Of a stretch of 64,000 nt of DNA, positions 40,994 through 48,175 are shown piece by piece. Every line of letters starts with the position of its first letter. Position 1 is the first letter of the stretch. Under the pieces are notes generated by a model. The model had not been told where the DNA came from, searched no databases, and saw only the letters and a list, made by a program, of their open reading frames with translations. The stretch lies in IMG/VR virus record IMGVR_UViG_3300021424_000003, positions 1 through 64,000 of that record; one strand, given 5' to 3'. A program made the position numbers and the translations under genes. This DNA comes from a virus.

Positions 40994-41640
40994 TATGAAA
41001 CTCTACTGCGTCTGTACTTCCTTATAGAAAGTAACTCTGAGTCCAAGAATCCGGTCACCAGTGGTCCGACGTTTCTAGTTTCTAAATCTTTCAACCCAAC
41101 CACATCGTCATGCATGTTTTGCATTTCACGAGATGCAGCCCGAAGAATTAAAAGCTTAAATATGGGTATATTGCCCCCGTCTAGCCCTGCAGTGTACGAA
41201 ATTGTTATCTTGTCACCATCTAGGGCGTAGTAATAGTCGATGCCAAATCTTCTTTTAACATAATCAACTTCCTCTATAAGTGTTCTTTCTGTGCTGCCTA
41301 CTGGCTTTACTTTTACCTCATCGACAGAAACAACTGGAGAGTTTCTAAGGTAGATAGTGTGTGGTGGTTCGGCATATTCCGACATTTCAACAGGGTTTGT
41401 ATTAACAAATGAATCTGTGTACTGAGACGTTGGAGTAGATAGGAACGAACCCATCGGCACGCCGCGAAAACCTGATTCAATTACGTACTCTTCTTCAAAT
41501 TCTTCAACTTCTACAGGCCTACGAAGGTAGCCCTCCATTTCTGACTGAAGGCCTGCAAGGACTATGTCTGCAGCATCCTGCTGACGTAAAGATAATTTTA
41601 TGTCCATGTATGTGATTAGGTCAGATTTATTAACCAACAT
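40993..41640 (-). CDS. Head-tail connector / adaptor protein
   Basis: 215 residues. The N-terminal helices (Q-Q-D-A-A-D-I-V-L-A-G-L-Q-S-E-M-E-G-Y-L-R-R-P) fit gp6-type adaptors that form a ring under the portal. The middle holds I-Y-L-R-N-S-P-V-V-S-V-D-E-V and Y-V-K-R-R-F-G-I-D-Y-Y-Y, strands found in the longer adaptor versions. It lies between the histone-like gene and the completion gene. Confidence 0.62.
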   Translation of the reverse strand: MLVNKSDLITYMDIKLSLRQQDAADIVLAGLQSEMEGYLRRPVEVEEFEEEYVIESGFRGVPMGSFLSTPTSQYTDSFVNTNPVEMSEYAEPPHTIYLRNSPVVSVDEVKVKPVGSTERTLIEEVDYVKRRFGIDYYYALDGDKITISYTAGLDGGNIPIFKLLILRAASREMQNMHDDVVGLKDLETRNVGPLVTGFLDSELLSIRKYRRSRVS

Positions 41641-41673
41641 GCCTAGACTCCAGCGGTAGTCGTCATTTTGCGA

Positions 41674-42258
41674 CTACTTTTTTCTCTTAGGGGCTGCCTT
41701 CTTGGGCTTAGCGGCTTTCTTTGCTGTTTTCCTAGCAGCAGCTTTTTTCTTTAACTTTGCACGTGCCTTGGATGCAGCGTCTGTCTGCTTCTTGCGCTGT
41801 TTTCTAATTTCAGCAAGTATGGAGCCCTGCGAACCTCGACCAGCCCGCCTCCCGCGTGCTGTTGCTCTGGCGTAGTCGGCCCTGTCGGCTTCATCCATTG
41901 CCGGACGCGCTTTGTACCCCCGCCTACGACCGATGTCTTGCCTGCCTTCTGGACTTTCTGCGAGACCAAGAATTCCGGGCCCTCTCCTCTTCCTGTATAG
42001 GCTGCCGCCTACTGCGCGAACTTCTTCCTCTGAGGCATAGCCTTGACGGCTGAGCGAAGACTTGGCAAGGCGATTTCTGGTTTGCTTGTCGCCAAATACC
42101 CGGCTTGTATATTCCTCTATCGCCTTTAGCTTATTATTCAGCATGGTCCTTCTTGGGCCGGTCTTTAAGCCCCTTAGCTGTCTACGGATTTCTTTCTCAA
42201 AATCCATTGCAGCAGCGGCGTCGTCTGTTATATCTGGGCCATAACGCAGTCCTGGCAT
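41674..42258 (-). CDS. Strongly basic protein with histone H1-like tail
   Basis: 194 residues. The first 60 are helical and mixed (D-F-E-K-E-I-R-R-Q-L-R-G-L-K), the middle is Arg/Gly-rich (R-G-R-R-A-G-R-G-S-Q-G), and the last 45 are almost only Lys and Ala, ending P-K-K-A-A-P-K-R-K-K as in histone H1 tails and bacterial HU extensions. It sits in the connector operon, not with replication genes. It may bind packaged DNA or act as an internal head protein; that is inference. The extended -10 element upstream suggests its own promoter. Confidence 0.6.
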   Translation of the reverse strand: MPGLRYGPDITDDAAAAMDFEKEIRRQLRGLKTGPRRTMLNNKLKAIEEYTSRVFGDKQTRNRLAKSSLSRQGYASEEEVRAVGGSLYRKRRGPGILGLAESPEGRQDIGRRRGYKARPAMDEADRADYARATARGRRAGRGSQGSILAEIRKQRKKQTDAASKARAKLKKKAAARKTAKKAAKPKKAAPKRKK

Positions 42259-42295
42259 AAATCCCCGCTTCAGTTAAAAAGGACTTTATGAACAG

Positions 42296-42304
42296 AGTAT
42301 ACCA
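42296..42304 (-). promoter_or_regulatory. Extended -10 promoter candidate before the connector/tail operon
   Basis: The minus strand reads TGGTATACT about 40 bases before the start of the basic-protein gene. This is an extended -10 element (TGn plus TATACT). The 82-base gap here separates the tail operon from the ParB/PP-loop genes. Confidence 0.4.
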
Positions 42305-42340
42305 TTTTTGATATTTAGGGTACTAATAAAAACCCGCTGA

Positions 42341-42898
42341 TTATCTGTCGCTATTTGGTGGAGACTCAATTGCTATTCCGGAATCATCAGTTGTTCCAGG
42401 GGGTGCTTCAACTGGAACCCAGGCACGAGCGTAAGCGTGCTCTTTAATATTTCTAGACTTCAGAAGAGAGTTGTTAATCATGAGCGCATATTCCTCCCTT
42501 TTCATGCACAAAACTCTCTCCAGACTTGCTGCATCTTCTGATTTTGACATCACCAATTTTCTAATAATCTTTGACATTGGCTTGGCAACCAATGCTCCCC
42601 GTGAGCGATTGAAGCGTAGATGCATCAGCATGGCATCCAGCGAAGATACGTCGTGCTCTACCACTGGAATTTCGTCCCCAACCACATTTGAAATTCTGCT
42701 TACTTGTGTGGCCAGTAGGAATCTTTCTGAACCGTCAATTATTTCTCCGGTGGATTTACGAACCTGTATTGGTTGAGTAAATCCATAATCCATTAGAGAC
42801 GCAGACAGGGCCAGAAGGTCGGGCCGAAGAATATAGGTCGCCCTCCATTCTGGGACCACTAAATGGGAAGAATTTTTATAGATTATTTCAAGCTTCAT
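42341..42898 (-). CDS. ParB-like protein (IbrB-like)
   Basis: 185 residues. The ParB N-terminal core is seen: L-R-P-D-L-L-A-L-S-A-S-L-M-D-Y-G-F-T-Q-P-I-Q-V-R, then G-E-I-I-D-G-S-E-R-F. In ParB/Srx folds the G-x-(I/H)-R/E-x-x-A box binds nucleotide; here it is E-R-F-L-L-A. The C-terminus is helical without a clear HTH. It overlaps the PP-loop gene by 11 bases. A ParB-like protein paired with a PAPS-reductase-like protein is the IbrB/IbrA arrangement known from mobile elements and phages. Confidence 0.7.
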   Translation of the reverse strand: MKLEIIYKNSSHLVVPEWRATYILRPDLLALSASLMDYGFTQPIQVRKSTGEIIDGSERFLLATQVSRISNVVGDEIPVVEHDVSSLDAMLMHLRFNRSRGALVAKPMSKIIRKLVMSKSEDAASLERVLCMKREEYALMINNSLLKSRNIKEHAYARAWVPVEAPPGTTDDSGIAIESPPNSDR

Positions 42899-44027
42899 GA
42901 GTCGTATCTATTCCTGCTTCTGTGATTCTTATTGAATCGGCTTTTGTTTTGGGCCCCACTGGAGTTGGTGAGTTTACGTCAATATCATTGAGTGCTAAAT
43001 TTCTAATAAGCCAACTAACGGGGTACCCATATGGGTCCTGCAAGTGTTTTTTTCTGAATCTTGAAACATATGCTTTTGCGTCTCTCTGGCGCCTTTCACC
43101 CATTAGATAGTCGTTGATGAACATGAGAGCCCCATCCCATCCATATGAAGAATATCTTGCTATCAATTTCTCAATATCAAATTCCGGCCACCACCGGCGT
43201 TGAGCGTCTATCTGAGGGAAGCACTCAAACAACCGGTCATAGAATTCCGGCTCTGTCGCAACAACATCCCCTATTCGTCTAATTGCTACGGAGTGAAGGG
43301 GAATGCCAACCCTGGTGTTGCTGCCGGTAAGTGCTGCAAGGTCGTAATACTCACAAAACTCTGCTCCGTGTTCCTCTGTTATAAATTTGAATACATCATT
43401 CGTGTTCCAGTCATAAATTATCTTTGCAAACTTCAAAGGGATTCCCGCCTTGAGTTTGTATGGAGTAACTATGTAGTTCTCGTGAAGTTTCTGAACAATA
43501 GACCTATAGCGAACCATTGATTCACTAGCACGAACTCCAGTAATAAAAGCGACATTGCCCCTCTTCCCTTGCATGGTGTAGTAATCGGTTTGTTCGGGCA
43601 ATGAGACATCATGAGTCAGACCGAAGTGCTCCCCAGTGATTGCCCACGGTGGGATATCCCTCACCAAGCGACCAATCTTTTTTCTGGCGTTACTCCATAA
43701 AAGTGTTGTCACCCTAGAACCAAGAACCCATATTTCTGCCGGATACGGAAGGCAATACCATTCCATATCCACCCAGTCATATTGACGTACACGCTCTGTG
43801 TATTCAATAACGGTTGGACTTACCATCTCTTCATCTCTGAAAATAACTTTTACTGGCCCAAGACAACGCTCTTCATGAACTTCTTTGGCAAGGTAGAGAA
43901 CCGCAGTGCTGTCCTTGCCTCCGGAAAATTGAATACAGACGGTGTCGAAGGTGTCGTAAACGTGTCTAATTCTTTGTCTTGCAGCCTCGACGCATGACAT
44001 GTCTAAAAACATTCTCTGCCTAGTCAT
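42888..44027 (-). CDS. PAPS-reductase-like PP-loop protein (IbrA-like)
   Basis: 379 residues. The PP-loop S-G-G-K-D-S lies near residue 35 (C-I-Q-F-S-G-G-K-D-S-T-A-V-L-Y-L), and the second family motif T-G-V-R-A-S-E-S-M-V-R near 168. Y-D-W-N-T-N-D-V-F-K-F-I follows near 214. Such proteins activate a substrate by adenylation and often transfer sulfur. IbrA relatives have no settled reaction; sulfur chemistry on nucleic acid or regulation has been discussed. It is coupled to the ParB-like gene downstream and to a small Cys-rich gene upstream. Confidence 0.75.
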   Translation of the reverse strand: MTRQRMFLDMSCVEAARQRIRHVYDTFDTVCIQFSGGKDSTAVLYLAKEVHEERCLGPVKVIFRDEEMVSPTVIEYTERVRQYDWVDMEWYCLPYPAEIWVLGSRVTTLLWSNARKKIGRLVRDIPPWAITGEHFGLTHDVSLPEQTDYYTMQGKRGNVAFITGVRASESMVRYRSIVQKLHENYIVTPYKLKAGIPLKFAKIIYDWNTNDVFKFITEEHGAEFCEYYDLAALTGSNTRVGIPLHSVAIRRIGDVVATEPEFYDRLFECFPQIDAQRRWWPEFDIEKLIARYSSYGWDGALMFINDYLMGERRQRDAKAYVSRFRKKHLQDPYGYPVSWLIRNLALNDIDVNSPTPVGPKTKADSIRITEAGIDTTHEA

Positions 44028-44197
44028 CAGTATTGCGCAATCTGTGAGAGTCTTTGAACCTCCGCCCTAAGCGAATCTATTTCAATAACAAGCCTGTCTC
44101 TTTCCCGTACGACCGCATCGTGATAATTGCTACATACGATAATTTTTTCCGGTTCGCAAAAGGCTAAACCACACAAACATTTATTCTGTTCGCTCAT
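44027..44197 (-). CDS. Small Cys-containing coiled-coil protein
   Basis: 56 residues. The start ATG follows directly on the stop of the second ParB-like gene, and the stop overlaps the PP-loop gene start (TGATG). Four cysteines lie in the first 26 residues (K-C-L-C-G-L-A-F-C and V-C-S-N-Y-H-D), enough for a zinc knuckle. The rest is one helix (V-R-E-R-D-R-L-V-I-E-I-D-S-L-R-A-E-V-Q-R-L). Its tight placement between ParB-like and PP-loop genes suggests it is part of that unit. Confidence 0.6.
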   Translation of the reverse strand: MSEQNKCLCGLAFCEPEKIIVCSNYHDAVVRERDRLVIEIDSLRAEVQRLSQIAQY

Positions 44198-44998
44198 TTA
44201 GATTTCCGTATGCTGAGAGATGAAATCCAATAGTCGCTCTGCGGTAGTAGTCCCAACCACGACTGAATCGTTTCTTAGCCATCTAATGAACTCGTACCAC
44301 TTCGCCTGCTGGTCAGGACTATCAAAAACTATCGTGTACTGAACAACCGCCTGAGGCCTTTCCCCTTGAGCGGAAACAGTCGAACCCCTAACAGCAACAT
44401 CTGATTGATTGGCAGAAGGTGGTGCAATAATTCTGTTTTCTCCATTGGAATCTCTAGAGACCGTAAAAGATGGTTCCTGAACGTCGTCGTCTCCATCGGG
44501 TTCGATTCCTGGTTGAGAAACTAAAAAGGGGGGCACGTATTGGCCGGTTGCCGACAGCTCGCTACTGTTTCTTTCCATTTCCTGCTCATACTCAGCCATC
44601 TCAAACTCATCCCACCCAAGGCTCTCCATCAGCTCTGGGTAGTAGTCACTAACTTCTATGACTAATTCAAAAACTGCCTCACTGTCTGAATAACCCAATT
44701 CAACAGTTCTATTATCCGCGAGAGCGAAAGCTATTGCTCGGGAGTCGTCGCCCTCCAAGTAAACGACGGCAATTTTGTCCCATCCGAGCTCCTTTGCTGC
44801 TTCTATCTGGTGATTACCAGCGATAACAGTGGCTGTTCCGTCGTCGTTCTTTTTTGCAACGATTGGTTTTACTTGGCCAAACTCAGCATACGAAGCGACT
44901 ATTGCCGGGATGTCCCCGATACGAGGGTTCTTCGGCAACGGTACAAGTGTGTCTATGTCCACCGCCATGGAACGTAGGGATGGGTGTATTCCGTCCAT
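44198..44998 (-). CDS. ParB/Srx-fold protein, second copy
   Basis: 266 residues. N-terminal ParB core: L-V-P-L-P-K-N-P-R-I-G-D-I-P, V-A-S-Y-A-E-F-G-Q-V-K-P-I-V, V-I-A-G-N-H-Q-I-E-A-A-K-E-L-G, and A-F-A-L-A-D-N-R-T-V-E-L. The G-N-H-Q box is intact. The C-terminal half holds acidic and Ser-rich linkers and a final domain with W-Y-E-F-I-R-W-L. Related proteins accompany methylases, nucleases and PP-loop genes in many phages. It is unrelated in its second half to the ParB-like protein at 42341. Confidence 0.7.
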   Translation of the reverse strand: MDGIHPSLRSMAVDIDTLVPLPKNPRIGDIPAIVASYAEFGQVKPIVAKKNDDGTATVIAGNHQIEAAKELGWDKIAVVYLEGDDSRAIAFALADNRTVELGYSDSEAVFELVIEVSDYYPELMESLGWDEFEMAEYEQEMERNSSELSATGQYVPPFLVSQPGIEPDGDDDVQEPSFTVSRDSNGENRIIAPPSANQSDVAVRGSTVSAQGERPQAVVQYTIVFDSPDQQAKWYEFIRWLRNDSVVVGTTTAERLLDFISQHTEI

Positions 44999-45297
44999 TA
45001 TTTATTTTCCCGACCAATAACTTCTCTGCACAAATCCTCAACCAGCTCATGAGTAAGGATTATGCTCCACGATGAGTATGGTTGTCTGCCGTTTTCGGCA
45101 ATCCATAGCCTTCTTTGGTCGCTGACGACAAGAAAATGCTCGATTGTTCTTGGTGAGGTTGACCATGGACATGGAGGGAGTTCCTCCTGATTAGTGTCAG
45201 GACTAAATACAGAATATTTTGTTGTGGTCGCAGTGGACGTTGAGGTTGAGTATTGAATCGGCGAATGCCTAATTTGTTTTCTTCTCCAGGGCCTCAT
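44998..45297 (-). CDS. Unknown 99-residue protein
   Basis: No family recognised. It starts with a basic stretch (R-P-W-R-R-K-Q-I-R), followed by a Ser/Thr-rich linker. The C-terminal half is alpha/beta with E-H-F-L-V-V-S-D-Q-R-R-L-W-I-A-E-N-G and S-W-S-I-I-L-T-H-E-L-V-E-D-L. Overlapping junctions on both sides place it in the same operon as the resolvase and ParB-like genes. Confidence 0.5.
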   Translation of the reverse strand: MRPWRRKQIRHSPIQYSTSTSTATTTKYSVFSPDTNQEELPPCPWSTSPRTIEHFLVVSDQRRLWIAENGRQPYSSWSIILTHELVEDLCREVIGRENK

Positions 45298-45641
45298 GAT
45301 GTCTGAACCCTAACATTCGCATTGAGAGTTCTCAGCGCATCGATTGATGTTCGTAGTGAAAGTAGCTTTTCCCTCTTGGACTTAACGAGGGCTTCGGCAA
45401 TCTTGTGGTCGTAAGCAGCGTCATCCATTTTGTAGTCAGCCCAAGCTTCTCGCTCCTTTATGGAGCCTTTGGCCGATAGGTATTCTTTGGCCCAGTTTGC
45501 TTTATATAGGGCTTCCTTCTTTGCGGATTCTGTTGCCAGCACCTCAAAGGATTCTGTTTCTTCTTCGAGAATTTCCATGAGCCTCATAAGCTCGCCTTCA
45601 ATCTCGACCTGAGAAATAGGAGATGTCCTCGTGTTCCTCAA
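45294..45641 (-). CDS. Coiled-coil protein conserved near phage recombination genes
   Basis: 115 residues. A TTG within the TTGA overlap is taken as start because an AAAGGA ribosome binding site is correctly placed. The protein is one long helix pair: L-M-R-L-M-E-I-L-E-E-E-T-E, W-A-K-E-Y-L, G-S-I-K-E-R-E-A-W-A, then A-E-A-L-V-K-S-K-R-E-K-L and I-D-A-L-R-T-L-N-A-N-V-R. I know this arrangement (helix, G-S-I-K-E-R-E-A, L-R-T-L-N-A) from phages of Gram-positive hosts, where it lies beside resolvase or SSB genes. Function not established. Confidence 0.6.
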   Translation of the reverse strand: MRNTRTSPISQVEIEGELMRLMEILEEETESFEVLATESAKKEALYKANWAKEYLSAKGSIKEREAWADYKMDDAAYDHKIAEALVKSKREKLLSLRTSIDALRTLNANVRVQTS

Positions 45642-46171
45642 TGGTTTTCCTTTCTAATAAATTCATTCAGAGAAGACCAGTCAACCCTGTCAAGTGCAGA
45701 CATGTTGTTTGAGGGCCAATCATATTTTGATTTTCCGACCTTCGCAAGACCCATCTCTTCGAGAACCCACGCATCACACATGTCATCAGCGCCAGAACCA
45801 GACCAAACGATTCCAGTTTTTGCGGATATTGACGAGATAACTTCCCCCTTCCCCGCATTGCCTCTTCCGGTCGCAAACTTGGCCCTGCAGGTGGGGGGAA
45901 TTTCCACAAATCCTATGCCAGACTCCCAAAGCTTCATTCTTACGCATCCGCCCAATTCGCCAATGCTATGAGCCTGGCTATTTCTGGAGGCAAAAGAATA
46001 TCCTTCAATTAATACAAAACAGCTTTTTATGTTTATGCAGTAATTTAAAATTTGAGTAGAAATATGAAAAAGTCTTTCAGTTCCCCTCGATTTAGTGCTA
46101 ATTATCGACGGGGAGCCAAGGCTGCATATCCCGGTGGAGGTCAAAGAAAGGTCTACTCCGACAAAATTCAC
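45638..46171 (-). CDS. RuvC-like Holliday junction resolvase
   Basis: 177 residues from a GTG. The RNase H-like catalytic set is visible: D7 in G-V-D-L-S-L-T-S-T-G, E56 in F-V-L-I-E-G-Y-S-F, and D129/D130 with D133 in G-A-D-D-M-C-D-A. RuvC-type phage enzymes cut four-way junctions and branched DNA before packaging. It shares the operon with Rad52-like and RecB-like genes, consistent with a recombination-dependent DNA metabolism. Confidence 0.78.
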   Translation of the reverse strand: MNFVGVDLSLTSTGICSLGSPSIISTKSRGTERLFHISTQILNYCINIKSCFVLIEGYSFASRNSQAHSIGELGGCVRMKLWESGIGFVEIPPTCRAKFATGRGNAGKGEVISSISAKTGIVWSGSGADDMCDAWVLEEMGLAKVGKSKYDWPSNNMSALDRVDWSSLNEFIRKENH

Positions 46172-46188
46172 GAATGAACCCTACTACA

Positions 46189-46231
46189 TGAACGAGCCCG
46201 CACCGATTAATGACTGGTGCGGGCCCGTTCA
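46189..46231 (-). other. Strong hairpin in the gap upstream of the RuvC-like gene
   Basis: Arms of 16 bases (TGAACGAGCCCGCACC and its partner at 46216-46231) pair fully if one G-U wobble is allowed in a minus-strand transcript. The loop is 11 bases. No T-run follows on either strand, so it is not a standard terminator. It sits about 18 bases ahead of the GTG of the resolvase gene, where it could act as a leader structure. Confidence 0.55.
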
Positions 46232-46305
46232 CCTATAGCGGCCCTAAGGTATAAAAAGCACGCAAATAATATTAAAGCATAAAAATAATCACTTGATAAA
46301 AGCAA

Positions 46306-46339
46306 ACGACCGCCAGTCCTGCAGAGACTGAACGGTCGT
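46306..46339. ncRNA. Second hairpin of the intergenic region, possible structured RNA
   Basis: ACGACCG pairs with CGGTCGT (7 bp). Inside it CAGTC pairs with GACTG (5 bp), separated from the outer stem by C on one side and AA on the other, with a loop CTGCAGA. The two-part stem is typical of a folded RNA element. There is no proof of transcription. Confidence 0.35.
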
Positions 46340-46527
46340 AGGCAGCGAACGAGCTCGGGGTCTCAGGTGGCCGCCGCCTCCTTTGCCGTGGTAACTCCAC
46401 TAGACACTTGGACCACTCTCCCTTCTTTGCCGATTTATGCGGAATTCAGGTACCTGTTAGTAGATAATACCGCGACTAGGATTGGCTCGCCTATTAATAA
46501 TTGGGCGAATTTTCAAAACCTATTAAA

Positions 46528-46884
46528 TTAATTTTCCCAATTGTGCAAAGATAGGCCTAGTTCAAAGGCCAAACCCGGGTTCTCTCCGATTCTCCTGTGG
46601 CAGGGGCGACAGACACAAATGAGGTTTGACTCCTCCGTTATCGAACCGCCCTGAGAGCGACGCACAAGTTCGTGAACGTCTACCGATTGCCTTCTTGCGT
46701 AGGCGACCAGACCATCATGCTTCGCGAATATCGGGCACGCTTCACAATACGGTCTTTCGGACAGAAGTTTTTTTACAAGAGGTATTCTCTCGTTCTTGTA
46801 CTTGCTCGCCATTTTAGATGAGCGTCTTTTCAAGGGAGACCGCTTCATCGGTTTTGTCGAACGCCTTAGAGGCTTTCTTTTCAT
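46528..46884 (-). CDS. HNH endonuclease
   Basis: 118 residues from the ATG in a TAATG overlap. The N-terminus is strongly basic (M-K-R-K-P-L-R-R-S-T-K-P-M-K-R). Then Y-C-E-A-C-P, D-V-H-E-L-V-R-R-S-Q-G-G-S, N-L-I-C-V-C-R-P-C-H-R-R-I complete an HNH core with two C-x2-C zinc knuckles. Stand-alone HNH proteins close to terminase genes often assist DNA packaging, and NinG-like ones assist recombination. Here both gene groups are neighbours, so the role is open. Confidence 0.78.
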   Translation of the reverse strand: MKRKPLRRSTKPMKRSPLKRRSSKMASKYKNERIPLVKKLLSERPYCEACPIFAKHDGLVAYARRQSVDVHELVRRSQGGSITEESNLICVCRPCHRRIGENPGLAFELGLSLHNWEN

Positions 46885-47393
46885 TAAATGGTGGAAGCGT
46901 CTATCGAGTCGAAAAGCCACTTATTTTCAAGGGTGGCCCATAACGCCCTGTCGATTGCTGTGTCCTCGAGGTCGTACTCACGAAGCATCGCCCTATGCTT
47001 AATGATTGCTCGACGTAGTGTGTCTGCTTCGCTTGGTGCGGAAGGCGATTCCATTCGCGTTCCCGTATCAATCATTTTTACAACTTGGTCAAGCTTTTTA
47101 TCCACATAGAACTTAAAGCGCGAAATCTTCTTTTTTCTTTCGGCATAAACCCTGGATGCTTCAGCCATAAGGACCTTGCCTTCCCTGCCGAGGTCTTCAA
47201 ATCTTTGTTTGTCGGCCTCTTCATCCAAGTCGATGTCTTCAATTTGCTCTCCGAGGTTTTCTAGGAGAGACAGAAGTGCTTCCTTCCACCTCAACCAATT
47301 CTCCTTTTCCAGGAGAAACTCTCGCTGCTCTCGTGAAATTTGGTTTTTCACGTCGTCAGCGACCATTTTTGCAAATCTGTAATCGTCAATCAT
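46884..47393 (-). CDS. Coiled-coil protein of the recombination operon
   Basis: 169 residues from an ATG nine bases after the upstream stop; a TTG at 47420 would add nine residues and is less likely. It is largely helical and charged: F-A-K-M-V-A-D-D-V-K-N-Q-I, E-K-E-N-W-L-R-W-K-E-A-L, I-E-D-I-D-L-D-E-E-A-D, R-K-K-K-I-S-R-F-K-F-Y-V-D-K-K-L, ending A-I-D-R-A-L-W-A-T-L. Proteins with this outline lie beside nuclease genes in actinobacterial phages. Function not known. Confidence 0.55.
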   Translation of the reverse strand: MIDDYRFAKMVADDVKNQISREQREFLLEKENWLRWKEALLSLLENLGEQIEDIDLDEEADKQRFEDLGREGKVLMAEASRVYAERKKKISRFKFYVDKKLDQVVKMIDTGTRMESPSAPSEADTLRRAIIKHRAMLREYDLEDTAIDRALWATLENKWLFDSIDASTI

Positions 47394-47401
47394 CTTTTCT
47401 C

Positions 47402-48175
47402 TCAATTCCACGCTGGACAAATGCTTTTGTAACTACACCAGTTGCACAAAATGGATGTAACTGGCTCAAAGTTTCCCGAAGAACATCTGCTATCAATATC
47501 TGATTTCGCTTCTTGCACAATCTCAATCGTATTAATTTTATCGTCCTCTTCCGCTTTTCTTGCTATTTTGACTCCATCTTTTAGGTAGAGAAGTTCAAGT
47601 TCTTCGACACCGCCTGCGCCCATTCCCTCAAGAAGGCTTGCATAAATATACAGTTGGAAAAACTTTTCGTCCAAGTACTGAGGTTTTGGTGTTTTGCCGG
47701 TCTTATAGTCGCTAACGATTATCTGACCAGTTTTCTCGGACGTAGAATATCTATCTATAAAGCCCTTTATCACTACACCACCAATCAAACCATAAACTTC
47801 AAACTCAAGACCGTCTGGTTCAATTTTTTGTGGGTTCTCTATCTTCCATAGATTCTCTATGCACCACCATGCCTGCCATCTGAACATTTTTAGTTGTTCG
47901 GCATTGTGAATATAGGGAGAGACTTGCTGTTTCCACGACAAATCCCACATGTTTTTCGCAATGGTTTTTGCCACCCCTAGAGTTCTATCCTCCGGAGGAA
48001 GGCCGTAAAGATTTTCCAGAGCGTCGTGAACAAAGTTTCCCAACATCGCGGCCTCGCCGGGCTCTTCGGGAATTTGGTCAATCTTGCTGAACTTAAATTT
48101 AAGTGGGCATTGCCGAAATGTGCCTATAGAGGAAGCAGAAAGGTGTGGTGGTGGTGTTAGTGCAGAATCACTCAT
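47402..48175 (-). CDS. PD-(D/E)XK nuclease with Fe-S cluster (Cas4 / AddB / RecB-like)
   Basis: 257 residues; I take the ATG eight bases inside the upstream gene. It has L-S-A-S-S-I-G-T-F-R-Q-C-P-L-K-F at the start, G-N-F-V-H-D-A-L-E, catalytic V-S-D-Y-K-T-G-K-T near residue 170, and F-F-Q-L-Y-I-Y-A. C-terminal cysteines (I-L-C-N-W-C-S-Y-K-S-I-C-P) with the N-terminal C-P would hold an Fe-S cluster. Such nucleases resect DNA ends, making substrate for the annealing protein encoded just before it. Confidence 0.78.
   Translation of the reverse strand: MSDSALTPPPHLSASSIGTFRQCPLKFKFSKIDQIPEEPGEAAMLGNFVHDALENLYGLPPEDRTLGVAKTIAKNMWDLSWKQQVSPYIHNAEQLKMFRWQAWWCIENLWKIENPQKIEPDGLEFEVYGLIGGVVIKGFIDRYSTSEKTGQIIVSDYKTGKTPKPQYLDEKFFQLYIYASLLEGMGAGGVEELELLYLKDGVKIARKAEEDDKINTIEIVQEAKSDIDSRCSSGNFEPVTSILCNWCSYKSICPAWN

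Larger units (their letters stand above)
46172..46527. other. 356-base gap without genes, structured and AT-rich
   Basis: I find no credible frame here. It holds the strong hairpin at 46189-46231, an AT-rich stretch (46240-46300) with TATAAAA and ATAAAAAT runs, a second hairpin at 46306-46339 and a GC-rich block to about 46430. Near 46482-46502 there is a weak TCGCC/GGCGA stem. A tRNA fold was looked for and not found. This could be a structured RNA, a control region or an origin. Confidence 0.4.

Noticed and set aside
46189-46231. Hairpin as intrinsic terminator
   Set aside because: The stem is strong but neither side is followed by a T-run; kept as an unexplained structure.
46330-46470. 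Possible class II tRNA on the minus strand in the gene-free gap
   Set aside because: A GTTCG run is present but I could not form a T-arm, an acceptor stem and an anticodon arm together.
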